Position numbers and translations under genes: made by a program. DNA of 64,000 nucleotides, from the NCBI RefSeq assembly GCF_002913225.1, contig NZ_PPAW01000057.1, forward strand, positions 1-64,000, given 5' to 3'. This document shows positions 46,295 to 54,281 of the stretch, one piece after another (position 1 is the stretch's first letter; every line of letters starts with the position of its first letter). Source of the DNA: Campylobacter concisus (lineage in GTDB: Bacteria > Campylobacterota > Campylobacteria > Campylobacterales > Campylobacteraceae). Below the pieces are notes generated by a model that saw only the letters and a program-made list of their open reading frames with translations, made no database searches and was not told the origin of the DNA.

Positions 46295-46530
46295 TTTTCC
46301 ATCTCGGCTTTTAACGTTTCTAGTGGATAGGTTTCAAGCTCTCCGCGTCTGATAGCTTCAATATCCGCTTCGTAATCGGCTATCCTTTGCTTCATCGTCT
46401 TGCCGTCGTCGTAAATCGGATAATCCTCATCGATAATTAGCTTTTGATTAGTCGTGTTAGCTAGAGCCTTACTTATCGCTACTATTTGGCTTATTAATGC
46501 TTCGTCTGCTCGTATTGTTAATGTCTGCAT
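46288..46530 (-). CDS. Antitoxin of the RelE/ParE pair
   Basis: 80 aa. The first 20 residues (MQTLTIRADEALISQI) look like a ribbon-helix-helix-type DNA-binding N-terminus; the rest is acidic and helical (DYEADIEAIRRGELE), as in toxin-neutralising tails. It lies directly upstream of and overlaps the toxin gene, and presumably represses its own promoter. Confidence 0.72.
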   Translation of the reverse strand: MQTLTIRADEALISQIVAISKALANTTNQKLIIDEDYPIYDDGKTMKQRIADYEADIEAIRRGELETYPLETLKAEMEKW

Positions 46531-46574
46531 TTGTAACCCTTTCTTTTGATTATTTTAGCTTGTATTGTTAAAAT

Positions 46575-48029
46575 TTAGTCTGAAATGTGTCCCCAAATAC
46601 CACTAGGCTTATTTTTAAACTCACTAATTGCCATTGTGAGCGTATCGACCTGGTCGTCGTGTAAGTGGCTGTTATCGGCGGTAAATTTCTCGCACTCATC
46701 CACAAAATCACTAACCCACGTTGCGACACTAGGTAAATTTACGTATCCGCTCTCAATGTAGCCCACAACGTCTAAAACTCTAGTGTATTTATCCTTTTGT
46801 GGCGTTACGGCTCTTACTGGGATATTATTTTCACGTTTTATTTTTTGAATTAGCCCCGTTCCGCTTGATTTGTCCTCTATGTAAAACATTAGTCCGTTAT
46901 ATGTTGATCTGTGCTTGGCAAAAAAATCTTTAGTAGTATTTTCAAGCTCTACTGCGTCCCATTTGCCACGTTTTAGGTCTAGTAGATAAATGGCGTTGTC
47001 ATATCCTAAGCCAGCTAATAATAAAACGCTGTAATCGTTTTGCTCGCCAGTCTTTTGGGCTGTATCCATAAAAACGCCTACACGCTTAATTCTTGGTGCT
47101 ACATCATAACGACCAAACCACGCCCCTTGTATAATATCTCCGCCCTTAGTGCTTGGGTGCTGTTGATAAAGGGCGTTCCACGCATAAGACCCTAAGGCAC
47201 TCTTTATTTTTAATAGTCTGTTTAAATCGTATCTTTCTGGGTGTAATGCCTCTCCCTCTTTTCGGTGCTCCTCGTCGTGTTCGGCTATTGCTGGAAAGGA
47301 TAAAATTTCCCATTTGTCGCCGTCTTTTTGAGCTTCTTTTATTAGCCGTCCTGCTAAGTCGTCCTCGTGCCACCTTGTCATGCCTAATAATATGCCACTC
47401 TTAGGGCTTAGTCTTGTGTAAAGGGTTGTAACATACCAGTCCCACACTCTATCCCTAAAAGTTGCACTATTTGCTTCTGCTGCGTCCTTAATAGGGTCGT
47501 CAATAATTGAAATATCTGCACCCATACCCGTAATACCTCCGCCTACGCCAGCACTCCTATACGCGCCCGTGTGTCCTACAATCTCAAATATTTCGCTATT
47601 TCTAAGGGCGTTTTGCGTTACGGTTACGACACGCTTTGAATTAAGTTTTGTTTCTGGGAAAATTTCGGCGTAAGGCTCGCTCATTATTATACGCTGCACG
47701 TCCCTATTCATTCTTGTGCTTAAATCGCTCGAGTATGAGCTGGCGATTATTTGCAAATTTGGGTTTTTACCAAAAGCCCACGCTGGGAAAGCCCTACTAA
47801 ATAACTCACTTTTGCCACTTCTAGGCGGTGCAAATATCATTAAACGAGGTTGCTTACCCTCCATTATGTTGAGATAAAAACGCTCTAGCTTATCTGCAAT
47901 TTCTTTGTTAAACCAGCCGACCTGATAGCTTGGGTTGATTTCAGTTACAAAGCGAATTAAGCTACGTCTTGCAAGCTCGTTTTTAATTTGCTTTTGAGAG
48001 TATTGCGTCAAGTGTTTCGAGTTCATCAT
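46575..48029 (-). CDS. Phage terminase large subunit
   Basis: 484-aa DNA-packaging motor and nuclease. Walker A APPRSGKSE (about 67-75), Walker B ISIIDDP (about 173-179), and an RNase H-like nuclease with acidic residues in FMDTAQ, FYIEDKSSG and HDDQVDT. A GTG one codon upstream is possible; I use the ATG. Its 5' end overlaps the terS gene by about 47 nt. In a complete phage the portal gene would follow; here the toxin-antitoxin pair does. Full length, with all motifs present. Confidence 0.88.
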   Translation of the reverse strand: MMNSKHLTQYSQKQIKNELARRSLIRFVTEINPSYQVGWFNKEIADKLERFYLNIMEGKQPRLMIFAPPRSGKSELFSRAFPAWAFGKNPNLQIIASSYSSDLSTRMNRDVQRIIMSEPYAEIFPETKLNSKRVVTVTQNALRNSEIFEIVGHTGAYRSAGVGGGITGMGADISIIDDPIKDAAEANSATFRDRVWDWYVTTLYTRLSPKSGILLGMTRWHEDDLAGRLIKEAQKDGDKWEILSFPAIAEHDEEHRKEGEALHPERYDLNRLLKIKSALGSYAWNALYQQHPSTKGGDIIQGAWFGRYDVAPRIKRVGVFMDTAQKTGEQNDYSVLLLAGLGYDNAIYLLDLKRGKWDAVELENTTKDFFAKHRSTYNGLMFYIEDKSSGTGLIQKIKRENNIPVRAVTPQKDKYTRVLDVVGYIESGYVNLPSVATWVSDFVDECEKFTADNSHLHDDQVDTLTMAISEFKNKPSGIWGHISD

Positions 48030-48489
48030 CACTTAGCCCTGACAAGTCTAGCTCTGGCTTTTGGTTTTGCTGCGTATTGTTATTGTTAATAATCGTTTGT
48101 GGCTCTTTGCCTAGTATGGTCTCTTTATTTCTTGCTGTTATCCTGCTGTGAGCTTCAATGTCGCCTATTGTTTTGGCATTTTTTAGCATTTCATTAGCTC
48201 TTTTTTGATTTGTTAATGCTGCGTTTTGAAAAAAGATGAGGTGTTTTGTAGCCTCACTTATTACCTCATTTACGCTGTTAATTTGTTGTAAATTTTCGTC
48301 TGCTAACTCCGTTTTAAAGGCTACTTCTGCGTTAATTTTTTCTTTAAATTTTGGTGTTAATCCTTTGACTATCTTATGGACTGCTACGTGGCTAACTCCT
48401 GCTCTTTCTGCTATTTGCCTGATCGAAAAAAATCCAGTATGAAAGTCAGCTAATATTTTTTCTCTGATCTTGTCTGTTATTTTTGCCAT
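47983..48489 (-). CDS. Terminase small subunit-like DNA-binding protein
   Basis: 168 aa. Residues 1-45 form a helix-turn-helix (FSIRQIAERAGVSHVAVHKIV), followed by long helices and an acidic C-terminus (LSGLSDDELETLDAIL). This layout and the direct overlap with the large-subunit gene identify it as the small subunit, which selects the packaging site on DNA. Its specificity would decide which DNA enters a helper capsid. Confidence 0.75.
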   Translation of the reverse strand: MAKITDKIREKILADFHTGFFSIRQIAERAGVSHVAVHKIVKGLTPKFKEKINAEVAFKTELADENLQQINSVNEVISEATKHLIFFQNAALTNQKRANEMLKNAKTIGDIEAHSRITARNKETILGKEPQTIINNNNTQQNQKPELDLSGLSDDELETLDAILSKAN

Positions 48490-48500
48490 TATTTGCTCCT

Positions 48501-48896
48501 TTAAATATCGTTTCTTTGTATTTTAACTTGCTCCATTTCGCATTTTTGCAAAATGGATTTTTCATATTCGCAATTTGGATTTTGTATCGCATTTTTTACA
48601 TATCGTTTTACGCTCGCCTTTGCTCTGTCTGGCTTCATTCTATTTGTCATAATCCACTTGTAAGCCTCTAGTGGCAAAGCGTAAATTTTAGCTAGCTCTT
48701 TATCGTATTTGCTTACTTTCATAACTCTTAAATTGTTAATGATAGTTTCGTCCGTGTAAGGGCTGTTAAACACTTTTAGGATTAAAAAGGCTATTTCGGT
48801 TAGGTAATAATCATCTGCTCGCTTCTCCCAGTCTGGGTAAAACTTATCGAGAATTTTAAAAAAGGTTTCTAGCGTGTTAAGCTCTTTTGGTAGCAT
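48501..48896 (-). CDS. Hypothetical element protein, 131 aa
   Basis: Helical, cytosolic, slightly basic, with a Cys pair near the C-terminus (NPNCEYEKSILQKCE). No family recognised. It lies 11 bp before the terminase small-subunit gene in the same direction, so it could be a regulator of packaging genes, but that is position only. Confidence 0.5.
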   Translation of the reverse strand: MLPKELNTLETFFKILDKFYPDWEKRADDYYLTEIAFLILKVFNSPYTDETIINNLRVMKVSKYDKELAKIYALPLEAYKWIMTNRMKPDRAKASVKRYVKNAIQNPNCEYEKSILQKCEMEQVKIQRNDI

Positions 48897-48999
48897 TGAT
48901 TTAGCCTTTTTGATTTTTTTAGTATTTTATGAAAAAGGCTGTTTGTCCTCTCGTGGAGTGATGAGGTTAGGGGCTAGCCTCGCCCCCTTTAGATTATGA

Positions 49000-49338
49000 T
49001 TAGCTTGCTCGCATATCGTTTTGCAAGCTCGCACCTTTTAAGGGCTTATGCCATTTAAAAATCCCTTTGGCTTCTAAGGGATTATTTTTGTTAAAGTCCT
49101 CTTTGCTTTTATCGCTAGGACTTAGGCGGTCAAGCTGTCTTTTTAAGTGCTTTACTTGTGCTTCTGCGTGCCTGAGTTCGTTAATGTAATAATCTACGAA
49201 TAGCCACGCTTTAGCCCCTGCTTGATAAATGGCTTTTCTTTTGCTGAGGTTCTCGCTTTGCTCTAGTGTGCTTATTAGCTCATCAAAGCTTTGAGCCTTT
49301 TCAAGCTCGTATAATTTTACGTATCTCTTAGCTGTCAT
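49000..49338 (-). CDS. Hypothetical element protein, 112 aa
   Basis: Helical, charged protein with a central heptad-like stretch (INELRHAEAQVKHLKRQLDRL) that could form a coiled coil. Not recognised. Its start overlaps the stop of the 78-aa gene by 4 nt (ATGA), so it belongs to a tightly coupled three-gene set. Confidence 0.5.
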   Translation of the reverse strand: MTAKRYVKLYELEKAQSFDELISTLEQSENLSKRKAIYQAGAKAWLFVDYYINELRHAEAQVKHLKRQLDRLSPSDKSKEDFNKNNPLEAKGIFKWHKPLKGASLQNDMRAS

Positions 49339-49571
49339 TTTTTTTGCTCCTTAGTCGCTTTTGTGTCTTTTAGCGCATAATTATCAAGCGTTGAGGCAAT
49401 ATCGAGTAAAATGCCACTTAGTAAATAAGTAGCGTTTAGCCTCTCCTTGTCGTCTATGCTCTCGTGTTTATTTGCTAGTGCCAGCATTAGCGTTGATACT
49501 TGTCCTAATACGCAAGTTATTTCAACGCCTAACTCAAAATTCTCATTGATTTTGTTAAAAACTAACTTCAT
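49335..49571 (-). CDS. Hypothetical element protein, 78 aa
   Basis: Small, mostly helical protein, hydrophobic in the middle (CVLGQVSTLMLALA and YLLSGILLDIAS) but without a clear membrane span. Coupled on both sides by 4-nt overlaps. No family recognised. Confidence 0.5.
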   Translation of the reverse strand: MKLVFNKINENFELGVEITCVLGQVSTLMLALANKHESIDDKERLNATYLLSGILLDIASTLDNYALKDTKATKEQKK

Positions 49572-49912
49572 TTTTGCTCCTTTAGTGATAGTTTGCTTTT
49601 TAGCTCATCGTTTTCATCGCACAAGGCTACGTAATTACTAGCCAGCTTCTCAAACTTTGCTTTTGCTTGCTCTATCTCGGTTTTTAATTGCTCGTTTTGC
49701 TCCTCTGATTTGGCAAATAAAGCGTTTGTTCTGCCTAGGCTTTGAAATGCTCTATCTCGTTCGCCTTTTAGCGCATGGCTCTCATAAAAAAGCGAATATG
49801 CCACATCATAAAGCGTTTGTTCGCTTGCCTCTGTGTTGCCGTTGTTCTGCTCGATAATAAACTCGCAAAACCTTTTAAACATTGGTCTTTCTGAATTGGT
49901 TGGGATTAACAT
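49568..49912 (-). CDS. Hypothetical element protein with coiled coil, 114 aa
   Basis: The C-terminal half (about 65-114) is a strong coiled coil (EEQNEQLKTEIEQAKAKFEKL). The N-terminal half is helical. It is the first gene of the leftward operon that runs to the terminase genes, and its promoter faces that of the repressor-like gene. No family recognised. Confidence 0.5.
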   Translation of the reverse strand: MLIPTNSERPMFKRFCEFIIEQNNGNTEASEQTLYDVAYSLFYESHALKGERDRAFQSLGRTNALFAKSEEQNEQLKTEIEQAKAKFEKLASNYVALCDENDELKSKLSLKEQK

Positions 49913-50053
49913 TTGTTCTCCTTTAAAAGTATGTAAATAAGTATTTTTTTAGTTAATTATATACTTAATTAAATATCTTGTCAAGCTCTAATATACTTTT
50001 TTAATGATATTTTGCTATTATTAGCTAATTAAATAATTATATAAAGGGTAAAA
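49913..50053. promoter_or_regulatory. Divergent operator/promoter region of the element
   Basis: 141 bp between the leftward operon and the repressor-like gene. It contains repeated TTAATTA-type half sites: TTAATTA-TATAC-TTAATTAA near 49956 and CTAATTAAATAATTA near 50024. Placement between a regulator and a divergent operon is that of a lysogeny-type switch. Confidence 0.5.
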
Positions 50054-50272
50054 ATGGATAAAAAAGAGTTTAACGATTTATTGAAACGTGCAAATTTATC
50101 AAAAAAAGGCTTTGCTGATTTGCTTGGAGTTTTGCCCTCATCTGTAAATAATTGGGGTAGCTCTCAAAATATTCCTTATTGGGTAGAGCCTTTTTTAACT
50201 AGCCATATCAAGGCTAAAAAATACGATGATATAAAAGCGATATTTGATGAGGTAGAAAACAAAGAGGATTAA
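50054..50272 (+). CDS. Small helix-turn-helix repressor-like protein
   Basis: 72 aa, almost all a Cro/CI-type helix-turn-helix (LSKKGFADLLGVLPSSVNNWG). It is the only rightward gene in the element and sits beside AT-rich half-site repeats. It probably represses the leftward operon and is the likely target, direct or indirect, of the antirepressor at 52036. Confidence 0.68.
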   Translation: MDKKEFNDLLKRANLSKKGFADLLGVLPSSVNNWGSSQNIPYWVEPFLTSHIKAKKYDDIKAIFDEVENKED

Positions 50273-51214
50273 CATTATTTGTAACGAGCGACTTTTTTCG
50301 TCCGTTATATGTAACGTTACACGTGTTACCCCTAGGGTGTCATTACTAATGACCCCCTTTAAAAGCTGTATGTATTTAATTCACCCAGCTCAAAATTACG
50401 CTTAGAATAGGGCTTTTACGCTCTTTCTAGTGCTTAGCTTGCTCGTCTTTTTAACCGCCGACCGCGATTATTTTTAGCCCCTTGATAATTAATTTTTTCA
50501 TTTAAGGATAAGGGGAGATTTTTTGTAATAAAAAGGTCATTGTAGGGTAGTTTTACAAGGGCACACTATACGTTGCTTTTCTTAAATTGTGATTTTCGCT
50601 CGTACGTGGCTTGCGTGCAAAGCTCTAGCCCCTCGGTGCTGGCTTTGATTTTTGATTTTAAAAGATAGACGAAAAACGCTAAAAATATGGCAAGCGGTGG
50701 CATTCTCTGCAATACCCTTTTTTATGAAACCTTAAGCAAGCTAAAAAATGGCTGTTTTGGCTTAAGGTTAAAAGCCGTTTTCTTTTTTTGCTAGGGTTTT
50801 TCAATTTTTTTTGAATAACTATTTTTTTATTAGGGTTTTCGTCAAAAATGTAGAAAACTGCCCCCTTTTGTAAGGAGGGGGTATTTTTTACCCACCCCTT
50901 TAGCTGTCATCGTTTCAATTTTTTCTGAAACGATGATGTAACCGATATTTTAGCCCCTATTTTAAAGCTGGCTACGTTTAACGTAGGTAGCTTTTACGTT
51001 TCACTTTCAAGGCTCGAGCTTTGACAATAGGGCTGTTTGGGTTTTATTGTTAGAGCTAGTTGGGCGGATAGCCTATTTTTATGGGTCGGCTCGCGTCCTT
51101 AATTTTAAGGGGACGGACAAAGCTCACATTTAAAGGCTTTGCTACGTAAGCCAAAAATTAGGCTAACGCATAAAACATCCGTGCGTTGAGGTAACGAGCC
51201 AAAATCTCGGCTGG
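50273..51214. other. 942-bp non-coding region of the element, possible origin or RNA
   Basis: No credible gene on either strand. It holds several palindromes: GTAACGTTAC and ACACGTGT near 50310-50335, CCCCCTT...AAGGAGGGGG near 50862-50882, an 11-bp stem TCATCGTTTCA/TGAAACGATGA (50907-50917 with 50926-50936), and CTACGTTTAACGTAG near 50983. It lies between the 3' ends of the repressor-like and the possible replication-initiator genes. A replication origin, a packaging site or a non-coding RNA would all fit. Confidence 0.45.
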
Positions 51215-51973
51215 TTATGCTCTTAGCTCTCTTTTGTTATCTTTTGACTTGTAGGGCTTGATTATGCCTTGCTCTTTAGTGGTCTTGTCTAGTATGGATT
51301 TAAACTCATCTAGGACATAAGGGAGTTGTAAATTTAGCCTTTGTTTGAGAGGCAAGGGGTTATCTTTGCTTTTGGGATTTATGCTAACTACGGCTTCGGC
51401 TCGGTAGATAGGCAAGTTTAGATTATTCTTTTTTGCCTTGTCATAAAAATACACTCTAGTTAATACATCGTTGTTTTTTAGATACTTGGTATTTTCAAAG
51501 TTAATAACCTCATCGCAAAAGGCTTCAAGGTTAAAGGGGCTATCCTTATCAAAACAAAGGTCAAGAGATGAAACGTTATTAATCACGCCTAGGAGCTCCA
51601 CTATTAACTCTTTTGGTGGTGGTGTCTTGTTGTATTGTCTAAGTCCATAAACTTCAAATAACGCCTTTTGTGGCTCATTGCCTGACGATTTTAAAGTAGC
51701 GTAAAAAATAGGCAAGTCACTAAGAGCATAAATATTTACTATCTCATAATCTCGAAACTCATAACGGCGTTCTATCTTGACGGCTTTTGCTGTCTGTTTA
51801 TCCAGCTTTAGCCATTTTTTGCCATATTTTCGAGCGATTGATTTTAAAAGGTCGATTTTTTTATGGATCTTTTGCGTGATAGCCTTTTTGTAAAAAGTCG
51901 CCCTTATCGTGTCTATGTAAATTTTGCTCTCGGCTGTGTTGATAATACTCTCAACTTCTGCTAAAATATCCAC
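51215..51973 (-). CDS. Possible rolling-circle replication initiator
   Basis: 252 aa, basic, helical-beta. Three short blocks resemble those of RstA/Rep_trans-type phage initiators: SSLDLCFD (about 135-142), VYFYDKAKKNNL (174-185) and PIYRAEAVVSI (188-198). In such proteins Tyr residues in similar blocks cut the origin. No helicase or primase is present in the element, so this gene is the best replication candidate. The family call is weak. Confidence 0.4.
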   Translation of the reverse strand: MDILAEVESIINTAESKIYIDTIRATFYKKAITQKIHKKIDLLKSIARKYGKKWLKLDKQTAKAVKIERRYEFRDYEIVNIYALSDLPIFYATLKSSGNEPQKALFEVYGLRQYNKTPPPKELIVELLGVINNVSSLDLCFDKDSPFNLEAFCDEVINFENTKYLKNNDVLTRVYFYDKAKKNNLNLPIYRAEAVVSINPKSKDNPLPLKQRLNLQLPYVLDEFKSILDKTTKEQGIIKPYKSKDNKRELRA

Positions 51974-51986
51974 GTTTGTAACCTTG

Positions 51987-52025
51987 TTAAGGGCGGCTAA
52001 ACTTGCTCGGCTTGACCGCCCTTAA
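51987..52025 (-). terminator. Terminator after the antirepressor gene
   Basis: TTAAGGGCGG (51987-51996) pairs with CCGCCCTTAA (52016-52025) in a 10-bp stem, 10 nt beyond the antirepressor stop in the minus direction. It may limit read-through into the gene at 51215. Confidence 0.55.
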
Positions 52026-52035
52026 AATTCTTTAA

Positions 52036-52806
52036 TTAACTCTTTATTCGAGGCGTATTTTTAGCTTTTATAGCCTCGATTAGCTTTTTAGCTAACTTTA
52101 CTTGACCCCTTGGCGTTATTAGAGTGATGAAGCTTAGCCCTTGCTCGCCGTTTGGCTTCGTAAATGTCTGCGGTTTGCGCCTAAAATAGCCCATATTTAG
52201 ATACTTTTGCAAAGGCTCGTTATTAAACATCAAAATCCCCAGCTCGCGCATTAGAGCGAATAAGCGTATCTCGCCCGTGTCTATGCTCTTATCTTTATTA
52301 CAAAGGATTTTCGCATATTCACCTATTTTAATATCGCCCTTGCTAACCTCAACGGCTCGCGCGAAATCTACGTAAGGCGCGTCAGCTTCTATCTTATGCT
52401 CTAGCTGTTTATTTTTGTCCTGCTCGTCCGCGTATCTTAATGCCAGCTGTGCGAATACGCGCGGGTCTGCTAAGACGTTTTGAATATCCAAAGGGCGGTT
52501 ACTGCTGTTTAGGATAAAATCGCTCGCCCAGTCCCTGAATAAAATCGTCTGTGGAGTTTCGCGCAATTTAAAGCCCAAAGTAATAACGCCCTTTTTAGTC
52601 CAAAAAGTCTGCTTTGCGTTACCTGTCAGATTTTCTGACAGATAGAAATGCACGCCCTCGACGTATTCGCCCGTCCTCTTTTGTTCTCTTACGGTGCTTT
52701 CGCTAACGCCAAATCCGTCTGCGACTTGCTTATTAGATAAGCTCCACGTATCTTTATACTCCAAAACTTCTAAATCTAAATTATTAAACGTTACTATTGT
52801 ATTCAT
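52036..52806 (-). CDS. Phage antirepressor with KilAC/ANT C-terminal domain
   Basis: 256 aa. The N-terminal half is a BRO-N-like DNA-binding domain that includes a helix-turn-helix-like stretch (LSNKQVADGFGVSESTV). The C-terminal half matches the KilAC (ANT) domain pattern, with DTGEIRLFALMRELGIL, PLQKYLNMGYF and ITPRGQVKLAKKL. Antirepressors counter the repressor during induction. Presence with a separate repressor-like gene suggests that the element has its own induction switch. Confidence 0.75.
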   Translation of the reverse strand: MNTIVTFNNLDLEVLEYKDTWSLSNKQVADGFGVSESTVREQKRTGEYVEGVHFYLSENLTGNAKQTFWTKKGVITLGFKLRETPQTILFRDWASDFILNSSNRPLDIQNVLADPRVFAQLALRYADEQDKNKQLEHKIEADAPYVDFARAVEVSKGDIKIGEYAKILCNKDKSIDTGEIRLFALMRELGILMFNNEPLQKYLNMGYFRRKPQTFTKPNGEQGLSFITLITPRGQVKLAKKLIEAIKAKNTPRIKS

Positions 52807-53020
52807 CGTTGTATCCTTGCTCCGTTAGTTCTCTTACCTGCTTTCTTAAATTTTTGTTGATGTAAAATAGATCGTAAGCCATATTTATTAGCCCTTGTGG
52901 TGCTTCTTTCACACTCGAAACGCCGTAAGTTCTTAAATGGCTAGTAAATTCTTTTATCTTTTTAGGCTCGATAGCGATAATCGCTCCGCCTTTGCCTGCT
53001 GTTGTTATTTCTAACCTCAT
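52784..53020 (-). CDS. Hypothetical element protein, 78 aa
   Basis: Start ATG 53020 chosen because AAAGGATAATAAG precedes it; an in-frame start at 53050 lies within the upstream gene and has no ribosome site. Small, mixed alpha/beta, basic. Its 3' end overlaps the antirepressor start by 23 nt. Not recognised. Confidence 0.5.
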   Translation of the reverse strand: MRLEITTAGKGGAIIAIEPKKIKEFTSHLRTYGVSSVKEAPQGLINMAYDLFYINKNLRKQVRELTEQGYNDEYNSNV

Positions 53021-53024
53021 CTTA

Positions 53025-53294
53025 TTATCCTTTCTTGCGTTGAGGTGCATTGTTCGACGACTTAGATTTTAGCCGTCGGATTTTGTCCTCTAGTTTGTTA
53101 ATCTCTCTTGCTAGTTGTAGCGATGTATCGTAAAAGCTAAGGGCTACATCTAAGGCTTCATCAGTCTGCTTGCTAGTTTCGCCCTCTTTTATGGCTTTAA
53201 ATAGGCTAGGGTTACGCTCTTTTACTATTAGCATAAAGCCTAAGTAAAAATCCTCCTCGCTCATATCGTCATATTTTGGTTTTAAGGGCTTCAT
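53025..53294 (-). CDS. Hypothetical element protein, 89 aa
   Basis: Acidic helical N-terminal part (MSEEDFYLGFMLIVKERN) and a basic coiled-coil-like C-terminus (LEDKIRRLKSKSS). Its start overlaps the AlpA-like gene's stop by 4 nt. No family recognised. Confidence 0.5.
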   Translation of the reverse strand: MKPLKPKYDDMSEEDFYLGFMLIVKERNPSLFKAIKEGETSKQTDEALDVALSFYDTSLQLAREINKLEDKIRRLKSKSSNNAPQRKKG

Positions 53295-53503
53295 CTTTCA
53301 CCCCCTTGCTCTGGTGTCGCTCCGCCTTGCTTTTTATACATAAAAGCTTCGAGGTCATCACGTTTAAAGCGGATAGTTTGATTTGTGTAAATAATAGGTT
53401 TTGGGAAGTCATCCATTTTTTGATAACGATAAAGAGTTGATAAGCCTATGCCTAGAAACTCCGCCGCCTCTTTTTTGTTGAATAAGTGTTGTGCTTGTGT
53501 CAT
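53291..53503 (-). CDS. AlpA-family excisionase/regulator
   Basis: 70 aa with a MerR-like winged helix: LFNKKEAAEFLGIGLSTLYR and then FPKPIIYTNQTIRFKRDDL, the hallmark of AlpA/excisionase proteins. In satellites such as P4 and in PICIs, AlpA-type proteins bind att or operator DNA and drive excision and element gene expression. It heads the operon that includes the antirepressor. Confidence 0.8.
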   Translation of the reverse strand: MTQAQHLFNKKEAAEFLGIGLSTLYRYQKMDDFPKPIIYTNQTIRFKRDDLEAFMYKKQGGATPEQGGER

Positions 53504-53666
53504 TTTTTATCCTTTGTCTTGATTTACAAAAGCTAACGTTAAAAACTTGCAAGTATTGTTAGTTTGTCTTGGTTTGATGTGAGAATACTAATAAATAAAA
53601 ATGTTAATAGCTAGTGTAAAAGTGGCGTTAAAATCGATGTTAGAAAAATTTTTTAGTATTGAAAAA

Positions 53667-53695
53667 TGATGTAAAAAAATAAAAAATTTACATCA
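53667..53695 (-). terminator. AT-rich hairpin after the 53712 gene
   Basis: TGATGTAAA (53667-53675) pairs with TTTACATCA (53687-53695), with a short run of T in the minus direction. It lies downstream of the membrane-protein gene and upstream of the alpA promoter. Confidence 0.45.
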
Positions 53696-53711
53696 AAAAT
53701 AATGTAAATTT

Positions 53712-54281
53712 TTATTTAGAGTATTTTTTTACCGCTACTCTTAAATCTTTTATGGCACACAAAAGGTCTGTGTGGCTTATCCTTTCGCTATGCACTTGTC
53801 CGCGCTTTATGAGGTTGGTAAATAGTATGCCTTCTGCATCTTTGTGAGCGTTAGTTCTGCTTAATTTAATATTATCGTACCTACTTTCAAAATATTCTTT
53901 TAATGATTTTGCATGTAGTTCTAGTTCTTTAAACTCGATAATATCTCGCTTCACAAAACTTGAAAAATGTTGCTCCATATCCTTACAGAGTTCGGCTCTT
54001 TTTTTGTAATAATCTAGTTCCTTGTCGGTATCGTCTTTTATTCTGCTGTTCTTTTTAAAAAGTATATATCCAGAAAGGGCTACTGCTACCACAAAAATAA
54101 TATGCTTTTCGTTTTCAGCATTTAAAAAATAATCTAAAAAATACATTTTATTTGTTAAATCGTCTTTTTGGGTATTAGTAAATTGCTTTTTTGCTCGTCT
54201 TTCTATATCAGCAATAATTTCCTCTTTTGCCTCTTTTTGTAATTTTTCTAGTGCTTGTTGCTCTTTTTGTTCTTTTGTCAC
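53712..54281 (-). CDS. Membrane-anchored coiled-coil protein of the element
   Basis: 189 aa, starting with GTG immediately after the integrase stop. Residues 1-40 are a charged coiled coil rich in Glu/Lys/Gln, about 58-76 a single membrane helix (IIFVVAVALSGYILF), and the rest is a cytosolic helical domain. I recognise no family. Lying beside the integrase, where satellites often keep accessory or anti-phage genes, it is a candidate cargo gene. Confidence 0.5.
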   Translation of the reverse strand: MTKEQKEQQALEKLQKEAKEEIIADIERRAKKQFTNTQKDDLTNKMYFLDYFLNAENEKHIIFVVAVALSGYILFKKNSRIKDDTDKELDYYKKRAELCKDMEQHFSSFVKRDIIEFKELELHAKSLKEYFESRYDNIKLSRTNAHKDAEGILFTNLIKRGQVHSERISHTDLLCAIKDLRVAVKKYSK

